Shown: positions 34,001 to 43,292 of the stretch, one piece after another
Layout of the letters: every line of letters begins with the position of its first letter
Position numbering within the stretch: the first letter of the stretch is position 1
Origin: Siphonodentalium dalli
Lineage: Eukaryota; Mollusca; Scaphopoda; Gadilida; Siphonodentaliidae
Assembly: GCA_032622095.1 (NCBI GenBank)
Contig: CP136069.1
Span: forward strand, 122,316,126-122,380,125
Length of the DNA: 64,000 nt
Direction of reading: 5' to 3'
Translations under genes and position numbers: made by a program
Notes under the pieces: model-generated
The model's input: only the letters and a program-made list of their open reading frames with translations
Told to the model about the DNA's origin: nothing
Databases searched by the model: none

Positions 34001-36736
34001 TTGATTTTTAAAAACTAGGTCAAGTGTTGTAATTCCAGAAAAATCCAGGAATAATTCTCAAAAATTGGCAATTTACCAAGCCCATCCGCCAGTTAAATGT
34101 TATGTCTGTTTAATGGTATGTCTGTTTAATGGTATGTCTGTTTAATGTTATGTCTGTTTAATGGTATGTCTGTTTAATGGTATGTCTGTTTAATGGTATG
34201 TCTGTTTAATGGTATAGCTGATTTAGTACCCAGGCAACTGCTTCAGATATAACTTTTGCTGCCGAGATTTGCATAGAAATTCCCATTCAAAATCGTTCAC
34301 TTGACCTCCGTAAGGGCTTTGTGGACCCAATTTTTCAAAAATTTCATAGAGTCCAAATAAAGGATTCTGTTCATGTATATTAATAATAATAGAAACCATG
34401 CCCATTGATGCAACATTTTAAGAGTATACTTCATGGTGGATTGTGTTAGAAATACAAAATGTCAACAACCGGTTCAAAGTAATTTTATCAAAGAACACTC
34501 AAGAAATATACACATGTAATATGTTTTTGTAGTACATCATTCATCACAACGTTCAGTACATTTAATTTTTTAAATCTCAATAAAGTTCAGATTTTGTATT
34601 TCTAACATAATCCACCATGAAGTATACTTTTAAAATGTTGCATCAATGATTACTAATATGCATGAACAGAATCCTTTATTTGGACTCTATAAAAATTTTG
34701 GGAAATTTTTGAACAATTGGGTCCACAAATCCCTTAAGGATGACGTTAGTTTACTGCAGAGCAACATGTATTTGTCACCTATCAACCCGCGCTCGCGATT
34801 GCCTCGGTAACTGGCATACCGGTCAATATGATAACAGGCAATCAGACTAATAGTGTAATCAGATTTATTGGCTGGCCGCTGGCCGACCTGAAATGCTTCA
34901 CCTGTACATTTTAAGGTCGAATTCCGAATTGTATATTACTTACTGTAATGCGAACCGATATCGAACACTTGTTGATGGAAATTCATCCATCAATGATGTC
35001 GTGGGCACTGTGTTTATAGTGAGCCGTTCATAATGGGCAAACCATCCTTGAGAAAGAAGTTGCTACAATCTGAAGTGTTTAGCTTTCGTCAAGAGTTTAG
35101 TTTCACAATCCATCTTGTCTACTTTCAGAACACAGACACGGTACACTCGAGCACAGCATCACCTGCTAAGAACCAAGACACATTACCTATGTCGAACAAT
35201 ATCCCCGCCCTGGCCGCCCAAGATGGCGGGAGTCACGACGCTATGGGTTCTATGATGTGGCGTTTGCTTGCTCAGATGTTACCTCAACAAAATGAGAGAA
35301 ATAGCGCCAGTGCCGATATATTCTCACTTCTGCAAAACATGTATAAACAACACTCTCAGAATGCTGGGTACCAGCCTAAGCCGCCTAGCGAGAAAGAGGG
35401 AACAGGACCAATCGATAACATGGCAGCATTCATTAGCCAAGCCGAGCAACATGGATTCCTTGATAAGGACAACGGTCAGAAGCTGAAGTTCTTGCTCAAT
35501 CCGCTTGTTTGTGGAGATGGCATGAAACCTCCAATTACACCTGGTGGCGAAAATCAGACTCCAGGAGGCAGTGCCCAGAATTCTCCAAATACACAGGCGA
35601 CGTCTGCTCTACAGAGCGCACTTATGGCTAAAATAGGAAGCATGGGTCAGCAGCACAGGGATGACATGCATCCACTTCCTGAACACAATAAGGGACTGAC
35701 GTTTCTGGAGACGTTTTCAGATGACGCAGTTAGATGTTTGATATCTATTTATAAACGACAACGTGAAGGGTTTGTCGGCCACGCAAAGGACAGGATGAGA
35801 GCATGGGAGAAAGTTTGTAACCAGATGAGGGAACATGGTTACGTTCTGACGCGGCAACAGTGCAAAAATAAGTGGCACTCATTGGTGTATAATTATAGGC
35901 AGTGTAACGAATACAACAAACAGATTGGGTACAAGCGGAAAGAATGTCCGTACTATAAGGAAGTCGAAGAAGTTCTGGAAATTGAACAGCGAATGAATCG
36001 AGGTCGGAGAGTTGCCCCCATATTTTATCCACGCCCAGAGATAACAACGCCTGGAACCTTTCAACCGCAGGGGAGCCAGTCTTTTGGTCAGAACACAGCG
36101 GCAGTTCCACAGAGCCCAATGGAAAGTCCCATGTTACCTCCAACGCCAAAATCTCAAGCGCAGGAAATTCCGCCATTACCGGACATTCCACAGGTACCAT
36201 CGCCAGTTGTTAAAGGTGAGCCGACCTCACAGGGGTATCAAGATAAGTCAATGAATGAATTCATCATAACGCGGAACGACCAATCACAAAACGGAAAAGA
36301 CGAAGATTCAAAATTGGAAAAAGAGGAAAACGGTTGTGATGATTCAATCTCAAGGGACATAACTAGTATGTTAGCCCAGGAAACCCGGCATCTGAATGGA
36401 TCTGAACCAGTTGATGGAGACGACATGTCGACTGGCTCAAATAACGACACACGCGGGGAGCCAGCGAAAAAAAAACGAAAAGTGGCGGGCAAGGAAGCTA
36501 ACCAGCAGACTAGTATGAATGGCAATGTTCCCGATACGCTCATTCGATATATACTGTTTAACGAAAAAAGACACGAACAGGAGTTGGCCGCCATTAAAGA
36601 GAAGATGACACAGCAGGAGACTGCGCGCGACGAGCGTCACAAAGAACACATGCAGATCATGACCGAACTTGTCGGCGCTGTGAATGCATTGGCGTCACAA
36701 AGGAGCACAGAACGAGAAGCACCCAATGCCACGTAA
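26268..36736 (+). CDS. Myb/SANT-like (trihelix) DNA-binding nuclear protein, 2-exon model
   Basis: Proposed exons 26268-26348 and 35129-36736 (stop TAA). Exon 1 is 27 codons, rich in Lys/Arg (KKESPPRKSKRKPGR), and ends at GAG|GTAAGC in phase 0. Exon 2 begins after CTACTTTCAG in phase 0, so the frames join to give about 562 residues. The open frame continues left of 35129 to an ATG at 35033, but that part reads through the acceptor tract and is probably intronic. Exon 2 encodes a Gln/Pro/Ser-rich N-terminal half, then a Myb/SANT-like domain (35696-35970) with spaced Trp residues (RAWEKV, KNKWHSL), QCKNKW and CPYYKE. A Pro-rich linker, an acidic/Ser region, the nuclear signal PAKKKRKV (36461-36484) and a charged C-terminal helix, likely coiled coil (36550-36700), follow. 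Such proteins are transcription regulators. Exon 2 is certain; exon 1 is inferred. Confidence 0.8.
27086..27202. mobile_element. shortened copy of the CAGTAAT foldback MITE
   Basis: It starts TACAGTAG and ends ATTACTGTA. From GAGAGCTTTCCGATGAATGG it matches the right arm of 4077-4293 with few differences, but most of the left arm is missing. The ends keep the TA-CAGT form. Confidence 0.85.
27718..27780. repeat. two tandem 31-bp palindromes
   Basis: ATGTTTACC...GGTAAACAT palindromes (centre ACCATAGTATGGT) occupy 27718-27748 and 27750-27780, identical and one base apart. The next bases GTCCGTCCGTCTGTC lead into another repeat element. Confidence 0.85.
27781..28330. repeat. dispersed element with CA repeat and SINE-like tail
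   Basis: It begins with a GTCCGTCCGTCTG-type microsatellite, then a unique body, an uninterrupted (CA)n at 28022-28094, an A/T-only stretch and, at 28296-28312, GGAGCGACATTAAACCC. That tail closely matches the 3' tail of the SINE at 41881-42178 (GCGACATTAAACCC), so the two elements may share a LINE partner. Confidence 0.6.
28331..29090. other. no recognisable feature
   Basis: AT-rich intronic sequence (in the proposed Myb/SANT intron) without identifiable elements. Confidence 0.4.
29100..29625. mobile_element. foldback element, ~210-bp arms
   Basis: The left arm (29100-29310) and right arm (29410-29625) are inverted around about 29366. Paired blocks include CATGCCATG.ATCT, AACGCCCG/CGGGCGTT, TCTGTTCCTTAATAATG and GTAGGTGAAGGTCC/GGACCTTCACCTAC. 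Identity is moderate with indels. Non-coding. Confidence 0.8.
29680..31485. repeat. 'TTCCAAC' family region
   Basis: A fragment at 29680-29830 carries TTTCCAACTGATGGCCATTT. From about 30640 to 31485 there is a long copy matching 15720-16545: TTAATTAGCAGTTTT, CTGGCCACTAGGGAAGGACCAG and TTCAACATATTGTTGTTGTG, ending GATGAGATCCCCCCACC. A TCGGCACGTCCCTG end follows. The ORFs inside (29832-30122, 30144-30437) lack recognisable features. Confidence 0.65.
31486..32229. other. AT-rich stretch with recurrent ATAATGTGC motif
   Basis: Between about 31790 and 32110 short blocks such as CACATTAT, AGATAATCTGCTTA and GATTATGTGCG recur in both orientations, suggesting a decayed palindromic element. No ORF of interest. 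Confidence 0.35.
32230..32397. repeat. hairpin element
   Basis: Left arm 32230-32292 and right arm 32337-32397: CTGGAAtgaCctatATTTGAAAAATC pairs with GATTTTTCAAATGTAGTTCCAG, and TACACCAACATT with its complement. The loop carries a further GGAACAAGTTCC. A diverged half-copy is at 33965-34085, followed in both places by ACCAAGC..ACCCGCCAG and CTTTTGC..CGAGATTTGCAT. Confidence 0.75.
32896..33165 (-). pseudogene. FLYWCH-type zinc finger remnant (frameshifted)
   Basis: On the minus strand one frame reads KSRRNDRIHWRCCIRK. The adjacent frame continues KKDCRATTNTEN and SNSGNHNHEPD, then an Asp/Ser-rich tail to a stop at 32896. Joined, this resembles the C-terminal half of a FLYWCH finger (W-x-C...C-x-A...H-N-H), with a one-base shift in the run of A/G codons near 33090. 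The N-terminal F-L-Y part is not visible. FLYWCH domains are common in MULE-type transposons and in transcription regulators; which source applies here is unknown. It lies antisense in the proposed Myb/SANT intron. Confidence 0.45.
33781..33900. repeat. 60-bp perfect tandem duplication
   Basis: 33781-33840 and 33841-33900 are the same 60 bases except for one A/C difference (position 40 of the unit). No further copies. Very recent. Confidence 0.95.
34101..34212. repeat. 16-bp minisatellite, 7 copies
   Basis: Seven units of TATGTCTGTTTAATGG, one with a T instead of the last G; a partial eighth follows. Located 0.9 kb before the Myb/SANT terminal exon. Confidence 0.95.
34311..34737. mobile_element. 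foldback element just upstream of the terminal exon
   Basis: Left arm (34311-34470) and right arm (34585-34737) are inverted: AAGGGCTTTGTGGACCC with GGGTCCACAAATCCCTT, AAATAAAGGATTCTGTTCATG with its complement, and CACCATGAAGTATAC with its complement. The centre is near 34524. It ends about 390 bp before the splice acceptor at 35128. Confidence 0.85.
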
Positions 36737-38155
36737 ACGTTATTTTTAAAAAAGCTTGAACCATCGTGTTATGTTTTCAAACAATGACGCGTAATTTGAA
36801 TTGGATTCCATGTATACACAGACAAAGTTACACTGAACGTTGTTTTTGGAGAAGAATCAAACATGTGAATTTGTGTTGCAAGCAATCAAACTTTTCGATA
36901 TCGGTGATAAAACCCTCTTCTCTGTATTAGTTGTGTAATGATGTGGTCTCCTTGAGACGACTCAAACATGCCTATATTTTCCTTACACACCGATATCACC
37001 TACCGGATTAAAGGGACACAATGCCTTCGCAGTGTGTAAATATGAAAAACCCAAATGCTTTGTAAAAACATCATTAAGACATGGAAAGTTTTATAGACCT
37101 TGTTCTAATTACTATTAATAACTCTCCAATGACTAGATTTCGCAAGTTGAAACCATTGCTATATAAATTATACTGTTACATTGCTAGTCATATTATCTAC
37201 AAACATTTCCGTTTGCAATTGCAAGTAGAATATTTGTTTTGACAATTTGTATGTTTCATTGCTATGGCATTATCATGTACGCTTTCGAGATTTGATCGGA
37301 ATTTGGTCAATTGTTTGTTCGTAAAATATCTTCCACTAACAGTAATGTTTACATACCATGTTTTACATGCGACACCTCATCATTGAAATATATATATATA
37401 TTTCCTTGCTCGGGGAGAGCTTTCCGATGAATGGCAACAAGCCATTTTTGGTAACGATGGTTTTACAAAGTTTTCTGATTTTTCACATCTACCCACTGCG
37501 AATGCCTTATGTACTTTTAAGACAACGTTTCCGCCGCCTTACCCGCGCAGTAACACGGCCTCGGTTGCGCTCAAATTAACATTATTTCCACATTGCATAA
37601 ATCTCAGTTCCATGCAGTTTAAAATCAGGTAACATTGACAGTAAAGCGGACATTTTGTCATATATAAGTATGTACATGTATGCATGTAGATATGCCTATA
37701 TATTAATGTAGTGTTTGGTATCACCGTCGATAACATAAATACACTAAAGGTGCACCGTGCATTCAATATTCCAAACCACCAGTTACGACAACAACACGAA
37801 ATATTATTTCTGAATCTTGTCATGTCTTCTATTTGTTAACCGGGTAAAGATATCTCTTTATGCCCAATTCATCTTTGAAAATAATTTTTATCCTCGTAAA
37901 TAAAAAGTTAAATTGATCTTGCGAAAATTAGTTAAAGGCTAACCTAAATCAAACCGTAGTTGGATTATTATAAAAATCAAAACAACTGCACGAAAGCTAA
38001 TATTGTTATCTAGAACAATCTTTATTTAGTTCAAATGCATGAAACTGGAAGTGTGTCTTTGAACGGAAAAGAATTTCTCTAACAGTATATATTCGCATAA
38101 ACTTCTTTCACAATGCATGCATTAGATCATTCTGTTATCGTGAAAATAAGCAGTC
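36737..38155 (+). other. 3' UTR and downstream flank of the Myb/SANT gene
   Basis: Candidate polyadenylation signals are ATTAAA at 37007-37012 (about 270 nt after the stop) and AATAAA at 37899-37904 (about 1.16 kb). Small ORFs here show no features. Confidence 0.4.
37409..37445. mobile_element. fragment of the CAGTAAT foldback MITE
   Basis: A 37-bp match to the centre and right arm of 4077-4293 (CTCGGGGAGAGCTTTCCGAT then GAATGGCAACAAGCCAT). Nothing of the ends remains. Confidence 0.8.
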
Positions 38156-38253
38156 CGGGCTTATTTATATGTCGCGTTTTATGCCCAAATATAGCTTATT
38201 TGAGAAAAAAATACGCTCTATGGGCGTAAAATGTGTCGTTCAAAATAAGCCCG
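38156..38253. repeat. 98-bp hairpin with CGGGCTTATTT ends
   Basis: CGGGCTTATTT..TGTCG.GTTTTATGCCCA on the left pairs with TGGGCGTAAAATG..TCGTTCAAAATAAGCCCG on the right. Further AGCTTATTT/AAATAAGCT pieces surround it. MITE-like and non-coding. Confidence 0.7.
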
Positions 38254-38839
38254 TATGGAGCTTATTTAAAAAACGAAATAAGCTCACATATGCACTATTT
38301 AATATACTTTTTTCATCGACACTTCATCGATTTCGAAACCACAATTGGAAAGAAGTTCACATTGCGGAATTTGATATCGTTTATATCTTCATACTTATCT
38401 TCTGTGTGTATACTATATCGTTGTGTGTTTCACCTGCATAATCGTTGTTCTCTTGACAATCGTTATATTATAATATATATGTTCTATATACCACTCATGT
38501 TTGATATTCGATCTCTAGCTCATACGGTAAATAGTCCCGATTTTTATCGGTTGTCCCGTCAGCAGTAGGATTAACCCTATTCCGTCAAAGTAGGTTTGTC
38601 ATATAGGCCACATTTTTGCCCGAAGTCAGACAAACTCTCTTTATTGCTGCCATACATGTATCAGATATAGAATAACACGGAACGCTCTTTTATGTTCCAT
38701 GTCGTGCAAATGGCTGTTTGGGTGGGGGGGGCGAACACCTTGTGCATAGATACATTTGTCATCGACCTATTTCGATACCGGGGAAAATTCAAAAGCTATG
38801 TGGCTTAATAAATATATACAATATGTATGTTATTTGATG

Positions 38840-40440
38840 TTTTATATATAGACTAGAATTGATCATTTTGAAGGTCAAGGTCTGGTCGGGGTCACGATTG
38901 GACCCGTCCAAAACAATCAGTGGACAAAAGTAACCCCACGTATCAAATTTCGTCGAAATCCCATCAAAATTGGCGGTTTGACCTTGAAGTTAACCGATTT
39001 TAAGGTCAAGGTCACGTCGCACGGGCAAATGAATATGCTTAAGAGACTCGCCATAAGAAAGTACCCCCACATACCAAGTTTCATCGAAATCCCGTGATAT
39101 TCGGGCATTTGACCTTGAAATTACCCGATTTTAAGGTCAAGGTCACGTCGCACGGACAAATTAATATGCCTATGTTCGTCCCCGGCCATTTTCGAGTCCA
39201 TCGATTACAGACACACACACACACACACACACACACAGATCTTCCAAAATATATAATAGACTAGAAGATGACCCGACTTCGTCCGGGCTTTGACCTTGAA
39301 TTGGCCATTTTGAAGGTCAAGGTCAATTGGGGTCACGATTTGACCAGTCCAAAAAAAACACTGCCCGGACAAAAGTACCCGACAAACGTGCCCGTCGAAA
39401 TCCATCCGGTTTTACCCGATTTGACCTTGAATTGATCATTTTGAAGGTCAAGGTATGGTCGGGGTCACGATTGGACCCGTCCAAAACAATCAGTGGACAA
39501 AAGTAACCCCACGTATCAAATTTCGTCGAAATCCCATCAAAATTGGCGGTTTGACCTTGAATTGGCCCGATTTCAAGGTCAAGGTCACGTCGCACGGGCA
39601 AATGAATATGCTTAAGAGACTCGCCATAAGAAAGTACCCCCACATACCAAGTTTCATCGAAATCCCATGATATTCGGGCGTTTGACCTTGAAATTACCCG
39701 ATTTCAAGGTCAAGGTCACGTCGCACGGACAAATTAATATGCCTATGTTCGTCCCCGGCCGAAAATACCCCCACATACCAAGTTTCATCGAAATCGGCTG
39801 GGCCATTTTCGAGTCCATCGATTACACACACACACACACAGACAGATACACACACATATCTTTCAAAATATATAATAGACTAGCCGATGAGCCCGACGTT
39901 GTCCGGGCTATTCAAAAACCAAATTTCAAGTCGATGAGCCCGACGTTGTCCGGGCTATTCAAAAACCAAATTTCAAGTCGATAGCTCTACCCGTTTCCGA
40001 GATCTGGTCTGCGCATGCGCGAAGCTGGCGTCGCACGTGCTCGGCGACCCGATAAAATTCGTATCCGGGGCAAGATACATTCACATAGCAAATTTCAAGT
40101 CGATAGCTCCACCCGTTTCCGAGATCTCGTCTGCGCATGCGCGAAGCTGGCGTCGCACGTGCTCGGCGACCCGATAAAATTCGTATCCGGGGCAAGATAC
40201 ATTCACATAGCAAATTTCAAGTCGATAGCTCCACCCGTTTCCGAGATCTGGTCTGCGCATGCGCGAAGCGGGCGCCGCACGGGCTCGCCAATACGACAAC
40301 GTTCACCGCCTGGTCAAACTACACACACGTACCAAGTTTCGTCCCGATCGGTCGAGAATCGTAGATTTGTATAAATGACAGACAGACAAACAAACATACA
40401 TACAGACAGAGGTCTTCAAAATGTATATGAGATAATGGCC
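38840..40440 (+). repeat. GACCTTGA/AAGGTCAAGG repeat block
   Basis: Four to five units of roughly 180-200 bp contain TTGACCTTGA...AAGGTCAAGGTCACG, GGGTCACGATTTGACCCGTC, TCAAATTTCGTCGAAATCC and CACGGACAAATTAATATGCC. They are joined by CA repeats (39217-39238 and 39828-39842) and AAAATATATAATAGACTAG. A 47-bp duplication (GCCCGACGTTGTCCGGGC) at 39889-39980 leads into 122-bp tandem units at 39967, 40089 and 40211. The last ends in GACAGACAGAC-type microsatellite. ORFs through it (for example 40015-40374) follow the repeat and are not genes. Confidence 0.85.
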
Positions 40441-41880
40441 TCCATTCGCTCAGATCAGCCAAATATACCCCGAAAATGAAAACTTGAGAAAAATAACGGT
40501 ACTTTGTATTAACACACTAATCCCATTGCAAGACCAGCCGGACCCATCAACATCATAGCTAAACCGACAGGTCCTACCAACATAATGGCATATTACCAGG
40601 GCCACTTAACCAGGGGTGATACCATTATCATATATATGTACCACGGTGTACTGATTAAATACCCCAAAACGATAAGAATATAATAACTAATATTAAAGTG
40701 ACGCTAGGCTTCCGCAGGCAATCTTCATATTATATGAACATTTCCTGAAGGAACTACTCGTCACTGAGTATCAAAGTGGGTTCATGCGAAATAACATAAA
40801 TGTCTGTAAACAAATATTATCAACAAGTACATAACCGAAATTTATTGAAATTATGTAAACATTACAGTTACAGTGCAATTGCCGATAACAGTCTAATAAA
40901 ACAGTTCAATCAGATTTTGGCGGCATGTTAACATAAGAAAAGGTCAAAGCATTGGAAAATATCTGAAAATCTAATTCAGACCAAAATATTTGAACATGCT
41001 ACACGATTAGCGATGGTTGTTGACAAATCACTGACAGTTTTATTTATATAACATGCTTTCAATACTCCAAATTTCGTTATTGGAGAGCTATCAATAATAA
41101 ATATAAGAACAAATTATATCTATTTCTCCACGTTCTTCCTGCATGGTGGTGATGCTTTTGCAGAGTTTTATAATTGTTTGGTCAATTTCACGTGACTATA
41201 AACTTTTTACGAATGTGAACCCCGTCAATTCAATTGAGTATAAGTCCATAGATGCAGCATATAAGTTCAACAGTGTATTCCTTCTCTGATATTCGACTGG
41301 AATTCCTGCTATGTTTTATATAAGCACCACATTGATTCTATAATATTTATAACGTGCTTGGCTTGATTAATGAAATCCGGATTCAACCAAAATGAATTTA
41401 CTTTGAAAGTCGCTCTTTTTTTTCAATTTGGCAAAATTTTACATTTGAAAATAACCGACCGTACCATGTCTTTAACCGCATAAAACAATGACGAAGTACG
41501 TTATTTGATTGTTCGTTCTTTTTATGATACATACTTGAATGACAATCAACGAAATCTTATCTCATTGCTATGGGGACTGTTGAATTCAGCTAACATTTAC
41601 TGCTGATCTAATTACGAATAGGATACTACGTCACTAGAAATTGTGTTTTACGAGTGCGGTTTCGAGAAGTCATGTATGGGTACGTGAGCTTTGCATACAA
41701 CCATCGATCCCATATGTATTGACTATGACCTGATGACAACACAATTAAGTACAAAATAACCAAAAACAACCAGAACCATATCACACCACTGCGAGTGGCA
41801 CGGCGTTGGAACAGCACTGTTTTCTCACAAACTGACTCGTATAGTCGTCAATTCTGCGAAAAGATGTTTGGACCATCCGA
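40441..41880. other. no recognisable feature
   Basis: AT-rich intergenic DNA. The short block GGAACTACTCGTCA.TGAGTAT near 40750 is also at 2504 in CAP intron 1. Nothing else stands out. Confidence 0.5.
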
Positions 41881-42178
41881 AAATGATTATTTGATTAGGG
41901 TTTAATGTCGCTTTCAGCAACTAAGGCCATATCACGGCATATCCAGTGTTAATAGTGGAGGAAATCCGCACACTTTCGGCTAATCTTACAGTGATTTCAA
42001 TGGCTGATAAACTCGTCCACTATGTGCCATCGGCAAGTAACCGGGAACTCCGCCATATATTGATTTCGAGTTACAAAGTTCACGATGGAAACATGTGGAT
42101 TTGAACCCTTATCGCCAACGCTGAAGGGCGAAACAGCTGGAGTTGTACCCCTAACCGATTGAGCCACCAAGGCCCCAA
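41881..42178 (-). mobile_element. tRNA-derived SINE
   Basis: Read on the minus strand it starts GGGGCCTTGGTGGCTCAATC. It has a Pol III A box TGGCTCAATCGG (42155-42166) and a B box GGTTCAAATCC (42097-42107) 47 nt apart, as in class II (Leu/Ser-type) tRNA heads. A ~180-bp body and the tail GCTGAAAGCGACATTAAACC follow, ending in an A/T-rich stretch near 41881. It is too divergent and long to be a working tRNA gene. A similar tail is at 28296-28312. Confidence 0.8.
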
Positions 42179-42179
42179 C

Positions 42180-43290
42180 CGTCCGAAAAAAAATTGTATT
42201 CGTAATGATTATCACTAGTAGTTCATTAGGAGAAAGGTGTCCAGTGTGTCTATCATGTGTATTATATATGCAGTCAGGATCAGCATATATGTATTCAATG
42301 TACATAATTACCCCTGAACATGGTAACGGTGAGTGCATGCATTATCCACACACAATGATTTTAATTGCTCTAATATAAATCGGTCAGCATCTTGGAACAC
42401 TATATACCTATAACGTGTAACAAAACGAAGAATCCGTTCCATCACCCCTTCGCCCCCTCCATCAGCTCCCACTCCATCGTGCTTTCTGTCGTTCTCCAAT
42501 AGTATGATATTTAGTCTAATACCTCCACTGTGGAGAAGAGTATTTACAGGTTATTTACAATTTTGCCGTGTTATGTGCATGGATATGATTACCAAAACAC
42601 GCATTCAAACATCTTCTAGGTTCAGTAGATTTTGTGAGAGCTCGAGCTCGCGTTAAAGGTTTGAGTGTCACATCAACCATTAATGTTGAGTGTAGTTGGG
42701 CCTTTGATGACCGAGCAAGTTGTCAGAAAAAAAATACTGCTGAGTGGCGTATATATAATTATGTCGTCGACACACTCCGTTAGATGCTGGGGAGGTGAAG
42801 ACACGTTCCCTCCCAGTAAGAATGCAGATAGTGGTTCATCGTCCAATGAGTCGTGCATGAAAATGAATATTCCGATACCAAAGTGATTGATAATGAATTC
42901 CCAGTAGCTATATCGGAAAGACACTATGACTTCTGATGGACAATATCCTACAGCATGGGATCTCAGATTATCCATGGATGTTGTCTTGTTGAGTAACAGG
43001 CCTAAGTTTCATAGTTGTGCTGAACGGTCGTGATATTGTTTCGGGGGTTTCCATATCGTCCAGCTACTAGCGGGGTCTGTGTTGACCAATCGGAAAGTAT
43101 TAATAGATGGGTTGCGGTCACATGTAATGACATGAAGTCGAGTAATGGTCCGAAACAGCTTTCTTGTAAATACTTCTCCATGCTACTTCTGATAGAAATT
43201 GACCAGTATTGGTGAATATGTCGAGGACGTCGTAGAGTTTATACACTTGTAAAATATTAACTAAATCGGACACGAATCCAGTTGTCTTTT
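42180..43290. other. no assignable gene
   Basis: ORFs of 73 aa (+, 42665-42886) and 100 aa (-, 42673-42975) overlap on opposite strands, and a 61-aa ORF lies at 43030-43215. None shows a domain, signal peptide or clean splice sites. A decayed retroelement is possible but I cannot name it. Confidence 0.35.
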
Positions 43291-43292
43291 TA

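Larger units (their letters stand above)
26349..35128 (+). other. proposed 8.8-kb intron of the Myb/SANT gene
   Basis: Donor GTAAGC at 26349, acceptor TTGTCTACTTTCAG ending at 35128. It contains a MITE copy (27086), twin palindromes (27718), a CA repeat (28022), foldbacks (29100, 32230, 34311), a TTCCAAC copy (30640), a FLYWCH-like remnant on the other strand (32896) and tandem repeats (33781, 34101). Additional small exons cannot be excluded. Confidence 0.5.

Noticed and set aside
35033-35128. ATG at 35033 as the real start of the Myb/SANT protein
   Set aside because: The first 32 codons end in a strong pyrimidine tract and CAG, and read as intron; an upstream exon with matching phase exists. 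Kept only as an alternative.
35745-36200. 151-aa minus ORF inside the Myb/SANT exon
   Set aside because: Antisense shadow of the real coding frame.
40015-40374. 119-aa ORF and its minus-strand partners
   Set aside because: Follows the 122-bp tandem units exactly; not a gene.
42097-42166. tRNA gene on the minus strand
   Set aside because: A and B boxes are present but the spacing and stems do not give a clean cloverleaf, and a SINE body and tail follow; called a SINE instead.
42665-42975. 73-aa plus ORF and 100-aa minus ORF
   Set aside because: Opposite-strand overlap without domain, signal peptide or splice context.
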